From an uncultured Anaerotruncus sp. (GTDB taxonomy: Bacteria; Bacillota; Clostridia; Oscillospirales; Ruminococcaceae): 62,633 bases of DNA. The notes beneath the pieces were generated by a model, which had not been told where the DNA came from, did no database searches, and was given only the letters and a program-made list of their open reading frames with translations. Made by a program: the position numbers and the translations under genes. Location of the stretch: contig CAJUJI010000002.1 of assembly GCA_910586875.1 (NCBI GenBank), positions 1 through 62,633 of the forward strand. Reading direction: 5' to 3'. This document shows positions 51,066-58,698 of the stretch, piece by piece; within the stretch, counting starts at the first letter, position 1; each line of letters opens with the position of its first letter.

Positions 51066-52622
51066 ATGCAATCGAGTCCAAAACGAGGAGTCCCCTTTTT
51101 TCACCGCATTCTAGATGGAATTGAATGGGCCGGAAACCGTCTTCCCCATCCAATCACCTTGTTTGCGATTCTTTGCGCTGTCGTTCTGGTCGTTTCATGG
51201 TTTTGCGCTTATTTTGGCATCTCTGCGACCGGTGAACTGATCGACAGCAAGACGCTGGAGCTGACCGAACAGACGGTCACCTGTGTGAGTTTACTCAGCC
51301 GCGATGGCATCGTTTATATTTTAACCAGCATGGTGAAAAATTTTACCGACTTTGCACCGCTTGGAATCGTTCTCGTGATTATGCTGGGGGTTGGCTGCGC
51401 AGAGGGAAGCGGCTATCTTTCGGCGCTGCTCAAAAAAGCCGTTTTGATCACGCCGCGCCAGGTGATTACACCGATGCTGGTTTTTTTAGGTGTGATGTCA
51501 AACGTTGCTACCGATGTCGGATACGTGCTGCTGATTCCGATTGGTGCAATGCTATTTATCGCTTATGGCCGCCACCCTATGGCGGGATTGGCCGCAGCAT
51601 TCGCTGGCGTTTCCGGCGGCTTCAGCGCGAACTTGCTGGTAGGTGCGCTCGACCCCTTGCTTTCCGGCATCAGTACCGAAGCCGCGCACATGATCGATCC
51701 CGGCTATACCGTCTATGCAACCGATAACTGGTATTTTATGATCGCTTCTACATTGCTTATTGTTGTAATCGGCAGCCTGGTAACCGACCATATCGTTGAG
51801 CCCCGTCTTGGTGGCTACAACAGCCACGAATCCGACCATCTACAGACTGCATCCCTTCTCCCGCAGGAGGTAAAGGCATTAAAAGCTGCAAATCTGACCT
51901 TACTTGCGCTGGTTGTGTTTCTCGTTGCAGCGGCCATCCCCAAAAGCTCGCTGCTGCGCAATCCTGAAACCGGCAGCTTAATCGCTGGTTCCCCGCTAAT
52001 TGACGGACTCATCCCGCTGCTGGCGCTGCTGTTTTTTCTGCCCTCGGTGGTCTATGGGCGGGTCGCCGGCGTTTACAAAGGTGAGAAGGATATCTGCAAT
52101 CAATTGCAGGATAACATGTCGGTGATGGGCAGCTATATTGCATTGGTCTTTGTCTGTGCACAATTTACCAGTTATTTCAACTATAGCCGTCTGGGAACCA
52201 TCCTTGCTATCCGCGGAGCCGAACTGCTCAAAACCTCCGGTATCTCTGGGCCGCTGCTGATGGTCCTATTCATCTTGTTTGCATCACTCGTAAACCTGTT
52301 GATCGGTTCTGCTTCTGCAAAGTGGACCATCCTTGCACCTGTATTTATCCCCATGTTCATGGTACTGGGCTACTCCCCCCAGCTTACACAGGTCGCTTAC
52401 CGGATTGGCGATTCCTGCACCAATCTTATTACACCCTTGATGTCCTATTTTGCAATGATCGTCGTATTTGCCCGCAAGTACGACCCTGAATCAGGAATCG
52501 GCACGCTTATTTCCACCATGCTCCCTTATAGCCTGCTATTCCTAGCTGGATGGTCGGTATTGCTGGTGGCTTGGATGCTGCTGGGACTGCCATTGGGCCC
52601 AGGCGCTGCTTTGCTCTTGTAA
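51066..52622 (+). CDS. AbgT-family transporter
   Basis: The 518-residue membrane protein has about eleven helices and AbgT (PF03806) features: GIEWAGNRLPHPITLFAI near residue 20, VGCAEGSGYLSALLK near 112, GGFSANLLVGALDPLLSGIS near 180, and the C-terminal GSASAKWTILAPVFIPMFM and GDSCTNLITPLMSYFAMI. AbgT carries p-aminobenzoyl-glutamate in E. coli; other members export sulfonamides. ATG at 51066 follows GCGGAGGT. An M20 peptidase gene follows 65 bases later, so import of a peptide-like substrate and its cleavage is plausible. Confidence 0.92.
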   Translation: MQSSPKRGVPFFHRILDGIEWAGNRLPHPITLFAILCAVVLVVSWFCAYFGISATGELIDSKTLELTEQTVTCVSLLSRDGIVYILTSMVKNFTDFAPLGIVLVIMLGVGCAEGSGYLSALLKKAVLITPRQVITPMLVFLGVMSNVATDVGYVLLIPIGAMLFIAYGRHPMAGLAAAFAGVSGGFSANLLVGALDPLLSGISTEAAHMIDPGYTVYATDNWYFMIASTLLIVVIGSLVTDHIVEPRLGGYNSHESDHLQTASLLPQEVKALKAANLTLLALVVFLVAAAIPKSSLLRNPETGSLIAGSPLIDGLIPLLALLFFLPSVVYGRVAGVYKGEKDICNQLQDNMSVMGSYIALVFVCAQFTSYFNYSRLGTILAIRGAELLKTSGISGPLLMVLFILFASLVNLLIGSASAKWTILAPVFIPMFMVLGYSPQLTQVAYRIGDSCTNLITPLMSYFAMIVVFARKYDPESGIGTLISTMLPYSLLFLAGWSVLLVAWMLLGLPLGPGAALLL

Positions 52623-52687
52623 TTGCCGCTTTGTTATGGTAAAATGGAAAAGGATTTTTCAGATTACTATGATAAAGGAGATTACCT

Positions 52688-52744
52688 ATGAATCGGCAGC
52701 GCCTGTTGGATACTTTTTTGGAGTATGTGCAGATTGATAGCTAA
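52688..52744 (+). other. Eighteen-codon 5' stub of the M20 peptidase gene, ended by in-frame TAA
   Basis: ATG at 52688 follows AAAGGAG and encodes MNRQRLLDTFLEYVQIDS before TAA at 52742-52744. This peptide is the usual N-terminus of PepT-like M20 peptidases. The rest of that protein continues in the same frame from the ATG immediately after the stop. The stub is best read as the broken or recoded start of the same gene. Confidence 0.75.
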
Positions 52745-53791
52745 ATGTTACATGAGAAAGCTTTTTGTGATCGCTTAGTGCAGGACTTAACCGCACTGGG
52801 CGCCATCATTACATTGGACCACGCTGGTGCACAGCTGGGCTCGGATACCAGCAACCTGTTTGCCTGGTTTGACGGAGATCCCACCCAGGAACCGATTTTG
52901 TTCGATTGCCATATGGATACTGTTGCACCCGGCTGTGGGATTGTGCCTTATCTTGAAGATGGCATAATTCGCAGTCGGGGCGAGACCGTTTTGGGCGCGG
53001 ATGATAAATCTGGCATTGCTGCGATTGTGGAGGCACTGCGCACCATCAAAGAGCAGAAGCTTGCACATCGGCCGGTCCAGCTGGTGTTCACCATCTTTGA
53101 GGAGGGTGGCGTACGCGGAGCAGCCTGCCTTGACCGCAGTTTGCTGCGCGCAAAACAATGCGTCGTTTTTGACTGTGGCGGAGATGTCGGCAAAATTGTC
53201 ACTGGCGCGCCTGGTCACGCCAAACTGCGCGTCCAAATTACCGGCCGTGCAGCACATGCCGGCGCCGCTCCCGAGCAAGGAATCAACGCCGTTCAGGTGG
53301 GTGCGGCAGCGCTTTCCCAAATGAAGCTGTTGCGGGTTGATTCGGAAACAACGGCGAACATCGGTACCTTTCAGGCGGTGGGAGAAACCAATGTTGTACA
53401 AGCGCACGCCTTTTTAGAGCTGGAGGCGCGCAGCCGCGATCCACAAAAGTTAGACGAACAGCTTGCACATATGGTCGATTGCTTCAAGAACGCCTGCCAG
53501 CAATTCGGCGCAACATTTTCCTATGAAATTGAAACCTCCTACCAGGCCTACCGGCTGGACATCCAAACACCTTTGGTGCAGTTGGTTGCAGGCGCTCTGC
53601 GCAAAGCCGGAATCGAACCGGAATTTGCAACCGCCGGCGGCGGCAGCGATGCAAACTGCTACAATTCTTATGGCATACCAGCGGTAGTGGTGAGCACAGG
53701 AATGCAGAAGAACCACTCCTCCTCCGAGTATATCACCGTAAAAAATTTGGAGGATTGCACCCAATTGGCACTCGCATTACTCTGTATCTGA
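52745..53791 (+). CDS. M20-family peptidase (PepT-like), N-terminus cut off by nonsense codon
   Basis: The 348-residue part holds all metal and catalytic motifs of M20 peptidases: FDCHMDTVAPG near residue 57, GADDKSGIAAI near 85, the Glu pair in FTIFEEGGVRGA near 115, Asp in VFDCGGDVG near 137, a dimerisation domain (about 155-265), and GGGSDANCYN...STGMQKNHSSSEY near 300-325. No ribosome-binding site precedes this ATG; it directly follows the TAA of the stub (TAAATG), so expression would need reinitiation or readthrough. It is downstream of the AbgT-type carrier. A sequencing error is also possible. Confidence 0.75.
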   Translation: MLHEKAFCDRLVQDLTALGAIITLDHAGAQLGSDTSNLFAWFDGDPTQEPILFDCHMDTVAPGCGIVPYLEDGIIRSRGETVLGADDKSGIAAIVEALRTIKEQKLAHRPVQLVFTIFEEGGVRGAACLDRSLLRAKQCVVFDCGGDVGKIVTGAPGHAKLRVQITGRAAHAGAAPEQGINAVQVGAAALSQMKLLRVDSETTANIGTFQAVGETNVVQAHAFLELEARSRDPQKLDEQLAHMVDCFKNACQQFGATFSYEIETSYQAYRLDIQTPLVQLVAGALRKAGIEPEFATAGGGSDANCYNSYGIPAVVVSTGMQKNHSSSEYITVKNLEDCTQLALALLCI

Positions 53792-53838
53792 TGGATCGTT
53801 CCAATCTAGCCGTGACCGTGCATCAGCTGGTATACAGC

Positions 53839-53893
53839 AAAAGTTTTACGCGATTTTTTACAAAAAATTGCGGGGTACAGAGGCAAAGCCCCA
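53839..53893. repeat. Hairpin-mosaic intergenic repeat, copy 5 (degenerate)
   Basis: AAAAGTTTTACGCG (53839-53852) leads into an eleven-pair stem of Ts and As (53849-53859, 53862-53872), then GGGGTACAGAGGCAAAGCCCC. The end and first hairpin follow copies 1 to 4, with substitutions. Confidence 0.5.
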
Positions 53894-53900
53894 ATCGTGC

Positions 53901-53936
53901 AAAAGAAGACAGCTCTAAATAGAGCTGTCTTCTTTT
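53901..53936. terminator. Bidirectional terminator between the M20 peptidase and PBP genes
   Basis: Sixteen-base arms AAAAGAAGACAGCTCT (53901-53916) and AGAGCTGTCTTCTTTT (53921-53936) are exactly complementary around AAAT. The stem includes the last codons and stop of the PBP gene on the minus strand. T-rich ends allow use in both directions. Confidence 0.9.
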
Positions 53937-55573
53937 GTGCGATCAGCTTCTGCCTGCCCCGAATGCTGTGCAAGATAGATCCCATCCGCAATCTCCTTAA
54001 AAATCGGGGCAGCCACATCGCTGCCGGATTTCCCATTTTCCACCAGCACAACGATTGCATACTTTGGCTGCTCCGCTGGCACATAACCTGCGAACCAAGC
54101 ATGTACAATCTCGCTGTCCTCCTCTCCTGGCGTCTCATAAATCCCCGTTTGTGCCGAGGCGGTCTTGCCGCCCGCTGTGCTATAGGAGGGAGCTGCTAGC
54201 TTTCCACTGCCGTCCACCACATTTGCAACCAGTGTATCCCGCAGAACATCCGAAATGTATTCGGAAAACACCTGACTTGGATGGTAGCTTAACGTATGCT
54301 CATAGAGATCCTTTCCATTCTCGGTGAAGCCCTCCACCAGCCGCGGCGTAACCGCAAAGCCGCCGTTTGCCACCGTACAAATCATCTGTGCAATCTGAAT
54401 CGGCGTCGCGGTGAGCGAGCCCTGCCCAAACGACAGATTCGCAACCGCTGTATTCAGCTCCAACTCGCGTTCATCCGGCAAGGTTCCACTTCGGGTGCGG
54501 ATGTCGTTTGAAAATTGTGCCGCACGGGTAAAGCCAATCTCCCTGGCCAGTGACACAATCCGTTTTCCCCCTGCAACCTGCCCCATATGAATAAAAAAGG
54601 GATTGCAGGAAACCTCTATCGCTTTCTTGAGGTCAATTTCTCCATGTCCATTGCGCCAATGACAATGGAAAATATGCCCATCCACATCCACATAACCTTC
54701 ACAAAGGTAAGGTGCATACCGCCCCACCCCGCTCTCTAGGGCAGCAGCGGCCGTCACTAGCTTGAAGGTCGAGCCCACGTTATATTGAGAAAAGGCCCTG
54801 TTCACAAACGGGCTGCGCTCATCATGAAGACTTGCCGCCAAATTGTTGGGATCGTAGGCGGGCATAGAAACCGACGCCTTTAAATCTCCGGTTTGCACGT
54901 CCATCACCACCGCGGCGCCCTTTTCCACCCCACGCATCGCATCCTGTGCTGCACGCTGAATTTCTGCGTCCAATGTCAGCACCACGCCGCCTTCACTGCG
55001 GTAGTTGTTTTTGCGAATTTCGGGTACAGCTGTCGTCATTGTGCGCCCCACCGCATCCATTGTATACCGCACCTGTAAATTGCCGTCGTACTGGCGCAAC
55101 AGGTCGTTATAGGCCAACTCTATCCCCGCAGCACCATCCTTCTTATCCGGGCTGAGGTAACCGATGATATGCGGCGCCAGCTGATTTTTAGAATACCGCT
55201 GCACCGTTTCAAACATTTCGATACCTTTTGAGTAGACCTCCGTTTGCTTGAGCTCGACCGTATAGGGACGGGTTGCATCGGTGTCTGGCTCGATGGTATC
55301 ACCAGTTTCACGCGCCGCCGCTGTCAGCGCGGTATAAGCCTCTGGCGATGGAAGCACCGCCGCAACCGTCTTGCGCTCGTTTGCAACCAATGGCTTCATG
55401 TTGCAATCATAAATCATCCCGCGGGTATTGTCCACATCCAATACAAAGGTGCTCTGGTTGTTCGCAACCGAGGCAAGCGAATCCCCCGCAACACTCAACA
55501 GGTAAAACCGGCAAATCATTCCGGTAAACATAAAAATCAATAGCACATAAATGGATAAAGCTCTTTTGCCCAT
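53915..55573 (-). CDS. Penicillin-binding transpeptidase, class B-like
   Basis: The 552-residue protein has an N-terminal membrane helix (LSIYVLLIFMFTGMICRF), a dimerisation region with NTRGMIYDCNMKPL near residue 52, and a transpeptidase domain. The catalytic serine is in GSTFKLVTAAAAL near 270, the second motif SCN in EVSCNPFFIHMG near 318, and the third reads KTA in GGKTASAQTG near 475, where KTG is usual. It cross-links peptidoglycan outside the membrane. ATG at 55571-55573 follows GGGGTG; an ATG two codons upstream is also possible. The stop lies in a terminator stem. Confidence 0.9.
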   Translation of the reverse strand: MGKRALSIYVLLIFMFTGMICRFYLLSVAGDSLASVANNQSTFVLDVDNTRGMIYDCNMKPLVANERKTVAAVLPSPEAYTALTAAARETGDTIEPDTDATRPYTVELKQTEVYSKGIEMFETVQRYSKNQLAPHIIGYLSPDKKDGAAGIELAYNDLLRQYDGNLQVRYTMDAVGRTMTTAVPEIRKNNYRSEGGVVLTLDAEIQRAAQDAMRGVEKGAAVVMDVQTGDLKASVSMPAYDPNNLAASLHDERSPFVNRAFSQYNVGSTFKLVTAAAALESGVGRYAPYLCEGYVDVDGHIFHCHWRNGHGEIDLKKAIEVSCNPFFIHMGQVAGGKRIVSLAREIGFTRAAQFSNDIRTRSGTLPDERELELNTAVANLSFGQGSLTATPIQIAQMICTVANGGFAVTPRLVEGFTENGKDLYEHTLSYHPSQVFSEYISDVLRDTLVANVVDGSGKLAAPSYSTAGGKTASAQTGIYETPGEEDSEIVHAWFAGYVPAEQPKYAIVVLVENGKSGSDVAAPIFKEIADGIYLAQHSGQAEADRTKEDSSI

Positions 55574-55648
55574 CTGCATCACCCCGCTATAGTTTTGGCA
55601 GCAATCAGAGAATTTAGTCAAATGTGCAACCGCTCCTCGGTAAAAAAA

Positions 55649-55671
55649 AGCTCCAGCCAATCGCTGGAGCT
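55649..55671 (-). terminator. Terminator of ndoA
   Basis: AGCTCCAGC (55649-55657) and GCTGGAGCT (55663-55671) form a nine-base stem, followed on the minus strand by eight Ts. A second stem, CATAATGCTC/GAGCATTATG (55684-55693, 55707-55716), overlaps the ndoA stop. Confidence 0.9.
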
Positions 55672-55711
55672 CTTTGCGCTCTGCATAATGCTCCCCTGTC
55701 AGCGGTGAGCA

Positions 55712-56077
55712 TTATGTAGGCATATTTCCTCTGGTATCCCCCAAACCGAAGCTGATGGAAAGCGCATGGTCAATCTGGCCCATTGAGCTTTCGTCCAGCC
55801 TTCCCATCTTCTCCTTCAGGCGGCGCTTATCAATCGTGCGTATCTGCTCAAGCAGTACCACCGAATCACGCGAAAGCCCGCAGTCTTGTTTGATTTCGAT
55901 ATGGGTAGGAAGTTTGGATTTCTCCTTTTGGCTGGTAATCGCTGCGGCAATTACCGTTGGGCTGTAACGATTTCCGACGTCGTTTTGCACGATCAGCACC
56001 GGACGCACGCCGCCCTGTTCAGAACCCACCACCGGGCTTAGGTCCGCGTAGTAGATTTCTCCCCTTTTTACGGTCAC
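55712..56077 (-). CDS. ndoA: EndoA/MazF-type mRNA endoribonuclease
   Basis: The 121-residue protein matches the PemK/MazF toxin EndoA: VKRGEIYYADLSPVVGSEQGGVRPVLIVQND at the start (core DLSPVVGSEQGGVRPVL), ITSQKEKSKLPTHIEI near 50 and SVVLLEQIRTIDKRRL near 75. It cuts single-stranded mRNA at short motifs. GTG at 56075-56077, nine bases after GGAGA, gives the usual N-terminus; a GTG three codons upstream lies too close to the site. The ribbon-helix-helix antitoxin normally upstream is not present in the 366-base gap. Confidence 0.92.
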   Translation of the reverse strand: MTVKRGEIYYADLSPVVGSEQGGVRPVLIVQNDVGNRYSPTVIAAAITSQKEKSKLPTHIEIKQDCGLSRDSVVLLEQIRTIDKRRLKEKMGRLDESSMGQIDHALSISFGLGDTRGNMPT

Positions 56078-56159
56078 GTCTATCACTCTCCGTGGTATTC
56101 ATTTTGCATTTGACGTCGTCCTGCATCCTTAGTTTGGTCTCTGTTGGACCGGTTTAAAC

Positions 56160-56369
56160 ATTCTCTGCCAGAAAAATTTCCAACCAGGTGTATCCTGTGG
56201 ATCTTCGCCTGTCGCTTTCAAACAACCACCGTGTAAAAGCGTGTCAACTGTCCCACCGCAGAGAATCGCCGGGCCCTGTTTCGCATGATATGGCCAACAA
56301 ATGCGCTGCCGCACTTGTGGGGACTCACCCACCACTTGAACACATAGCCTGTTTTCAAATGTGTTGACC
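56160..56369 (-). other. Candidate structured leader or small RNA upstream of ndoA
   Basis: On the minus strand, downstream of a promoter, successive stems are possible: AACACAT/ATGTGTT (56339-56345, 56359-56365), GTGGG/CCCAC (56317-56332), a seven-pair stem with a G-U valid only on the minus strand (56299-56316), and a nine-base pair of ATTCTCTGC and GCAGAGAAT (56160-56168, 56258-56266) enclosing about 90 bases. I recognise no known RNA family. Two short overlapping open frames cross the region without ribosome-binding sites. It could be a leader of ndoA, an independent RNA or a gene remnant. Confidence 0.3.
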
Positions 56370-56375
56370 TATACC

Positions 56376-56405
56376 ATTCTATTAGCATCCCACCATTTCT
56401 GACAA
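56376..56405 (-). promoter_or_regulatory. Probable promoter upstream of the ndoA leader
   Basis: On the minus strand TTGTCA (56400-56405), 18 bases and TAGAAT (56376-56381) form a fair promoter just after the terminator of the lipoprotein gene. A transcript from here would run about 290 bases before ndoA. Confidence 0.45.
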
Positions 56406-56410
56406 TATAA

Positions 56411-56437
56411 AAGCCCACACCTGCTGGGTGCGAGCTT
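56411..56437 (-). terminator. Terminator after the lipoprotein gene
   Basis: AAGCCCACACC (56411-56421) and GGGTGCGAGCTT (56426-56437) form an imperfect stem, with T-rich sequence on both sides. It lies 16 bases beyond the stop at 56453. Confidence 0.65.
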
Positions 56438-56452
56438 TTTTGAAAAAACAGT

Positions 56453-56992
56453 TTACTCCAATATTTTAAAGTTCAGAATCTCCAAATCCAGCTGTTGTGC
56501 CGGAATCGACAATTTTAAAATATTTCCATCCCGAGCGCCGGCGGTCAACAGGAACTCCCCTTCCTCCATCTGTCCACGGATTATCAGCTGTTCCCCCTCC
56601 TGCTGAACGGTAACCCCCTGTTCCTCCATCGCGCTGTTAAGCGCAGAAAGCACCAGTTTGGACGCCGCCTGCCCCGGAAGATTGCCCGGCACAAAATCAA
56701 ACGACAGCTTTTGATAGTCAAAGGTCACACGGTCGGTATAGAAGGTCATCTTCAAATCTCTCAGACTGTCCGGCGCCTCAAAAACAACCTGTGCGCAGTT
56801 CATGGGCTTTTTGTAAATGGTCATCACCGACTCCAGCGTTTTATACTTCACCTTCGCGGTGGTCTGGTAGGATTTGCGCAGCTGCTCCTGCACCTGCTGT
56901 GCAGAAGGTGCAGCCTTCTGCGCAGCTCCACAGCCACCCAGCAGCACACACAATGCCGCTATCACAAAACCCTTCAAAAAGCCCTGTCTCAT
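56453..56992 (-). CDS. Putative lipoprotein, LolA-like fold suspected
   Basis: The 179-residue protein begins with a lipoprotein signal (FVIAALCVLLGGC) and Ala/Gln-rich linker. The remainder has alternating strands (YKTLESVMTIYKKPMNCAQVVFEAPDSLRDLKMTFYTDRVTFDYQKL region) that resemble LolA/LppX-type lipid-binding half-barrels; this is an impression of pattern, not a motif match. It lies 14 bases after nnrDE and ends at a terminator. Function unknown. Confidence 0.7.
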   Translation of the reverse strand: MRQGFLKGFVIAALCVLLGGCGAAQKAAPSAQQVQEQLRKSYQTTAKVKYKTLESVMTIYKKPMNCAQVVFEAPDSLRDLKMTFYTDRVTFDYQKLSFDFVPGNLPGQAASKLVLSALNSAMEEQGVTVQQEGEQLIIRGQMEEGEFLLTAGARDGNILKLSIPAQQLDLEILNFKILE

Positions 56993-57005
56993 CTGCTACT
57001 CCCCT

Positions 57006-58541
57006 CTACCTGCCATAGCTGGCAAACACCCGCGGCAGCGCATCGATCACGTCCCGCGGCAGCAGCCCATATTGGGAATACTCCTGTGCGGCATAATCTG
57101 CGGCCATCCCATGCAGCCAAACGCCACAGGCAGCCGCCAGCGCCGGTTCACGCCCCTGTGCCGCCAACGTCCCGATTACGCCAGCTAAAACGTCTCCGCT
57201 GCCCGCCTTTGCAAGCCCTGCATTTCCTGTTGTATTGATATAAACCTGCCCATCAGAGGCAGCTGTGACCGTATAGGCGCCCTTTAGCACCACCGTCGCC
57301 TGGTATTCTCCGGCAAACGAGCGCCCCGCCTCCAAACTCTCCCTCTTTAGCTGCTCTACCGGCAGCGTGGTCAAACGGGAAAGCTCCATCAGATGCGGCG
57401 TCAGGATAATTGGTGCTTGCGCCTGTCTCATTATTTCTATGCTGCGGGAGAGCGCATTTATACCATCTGCATCCACCACAACCGGACATTTTGCATGACG
57501 GATCACCTCATAAACAATGCGGCAGGCATCTGCGCTGCTGCCTAGACCATTGCCCAGCAGAATTGCGGTTGCATGTTCCATCGCCTCACGCAGTTCATCC
57601 ATCGACTCATAGGAAAGTGTTCCCTCTACCGTCTGACGCAGCGGCAACATCACTACCTCCGGCAGCAACGGCAGGGTTGTGCGGCAGACCTCCTTGGTGG
57701 AGGCCAGTGTTACATAACCCGCACCTGTGCGCATCGCAGCCAAGGCTGCAAGCGCCGCTGCACCCATAAAGCGCTGGCTCCCGCCAATGATCAACAGCTT
57801 CCCATAGCTGCCCTTGTGGCTGTCACGCGGGCGCTCTTGCAGCTCTCGAAACACCAGCTCACTGTTTACAAGCTGGAATTTTGGCAATATCCCCTCATGT
57901 GCTTCAGCCGGAATGCCAATATCTGCCAGCACAATCTCTCCACAGTGTTCCGCCGCACAAGGCAGCACCGTAGCGGGTTTATCGCTGTCAAACACGATGG
58001 TGGTATCCGCTTGTATCGCAAACGGGTCCGCGATTCCGTTATCCGCATTCACACCGCTTGGGATATCCAGCGCAAACAGCCGTGCGCCTACCCCATTCAT
58101 CAGCCTGCAAATATCCCTATGCTGCTCGTCCAGCTCCCCATGGAAGCCGGTCCCATAAATAGCATCGATCAAAATATCTGTTTCCGACAACCGCTCGGTT
58201 AGATATTGTGGGTCTGTACCGTATTCCACGACAGCTATGTCCATCTGCTCCAGCAACGCAAACATCGCTTTAGATTGCTCGGTTTTGGGTTTGCCATCGA
58301 CCAGTACAACCGCAACATTTGCACCGGCTTCGTTCAGCCGCCGCGCACACACAAAGCCGTCCCCGCCATTGTTTCCGCGCCCGCAAAAGATGGTGATATA
58401 TTGGCCTTCCACCTCGCAGCTGCGCCGGATCACCGCTGCCGCAGCGCTTCCTGCATTCTCCATCAGCCGCTCGTAGCTCATGGAATAATGCAGCGAATTG
58501 CGTTCGATTTCTTTCATCTGCTCGGATGTTACAATAAACAT
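57006..58541 (-). CDS. nnrDE: Bifunctional NAD(P)H-hydrate epimerase / ADP-dependent dehydratase
   Basis: The 511-residue fusion repairs hydrated NAD(P)H. The N-terminal YjeF epimerase domain (about 1-215) has MENAGSAAAAVIRR near residue 27 and FCGRGNNGGDGFVCARRL near 52. The C-terminal ribokinase-like dehydratase domain (about 235-505) has GSYGKLLIIGGS near 243, MRTGAGYVTLAS near 268, ADGINALSR near 358 and AGSGDVLAGVIGTLAAQG near 455. GAGGTG precedes the ATG region. It is cotranscribed with the lipoprotein gene. Confidence 0.95.
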   Translation of the reverse strand: MFIVTSEQMKEIERNSLHYSMSYERLMENAGSAAAAVIRRSCEVEGQYITIFCGRGNNGGDGFVCARRLNEAGANVAVVLVDGKPKTEQSKAMFALLEQMDIAVVEYGTDPQYLTERLSETDILIDAIYGTGFHGELDEQHRDICRLMNGVGARLFALDIPSGVNADNGIADPFAIQADTTIVFDSDKPATVLPCAAEHCGEIVLADIGIPAEAHEGILPKFQLVNSELVFRELQERPRDSHKGSYGKLLIIGGSQRFMGAAALAALAAMRTGAGYVTLASTKEVCRTTLPLLPEVVMLPLRQTVEGTLSYESMDELREAMEHATAILLGNGLGSSADACRIVYEVIRHAKCPVVVDADGINALSRSIEIMRQAQAPIILTPHLMELSRLTTLPVEQLKRESLEAGRSFAGEYQATVVLKGAYTVTAASDGQVYINTTGNAGLAKAGSGDVLAGVIGTLAAQGREPALAAACGVWLHGMAADYAAQEYSQYGLLPRDVIDALPRVFASYGR

Positions 58542-58657
58542 TCTTTTGCACCTCTAATGTCATTTTCGTCGGTGAAGTTTTCATCTACAATTTGTATTAT
58601 AGCATATTTTATTGCGGAAAAGTGCAAATTTTAAGGGGACAGCATTACAACAAAACC

Positions 58658-58693
58658 GCCCGGCAGACGGCTATTGTTCGCCGTTTGCCGGGC
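58658..58693 (-). terminator. Terminator after the second M24 peptidase
   Basis: GCCCGGCAGACGGC (58658-58671) and GCCGTTTGCCGGGC (58680-58693) pair along 13 of 14 bases; the minus strand continues GGTTTTGTTG. Confidence 0.88.
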
Positions 58694-58698
58694 AGCTT

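Noticed and set aside
56129..56335. Open frame of 68 codons upstream of ndoA
   Set aside because: It has no ATG or ribosome-binding site in place, overlaps another open frame and is not similar to EndoA antitoxins. Kept only as a competing explanation for the leader.
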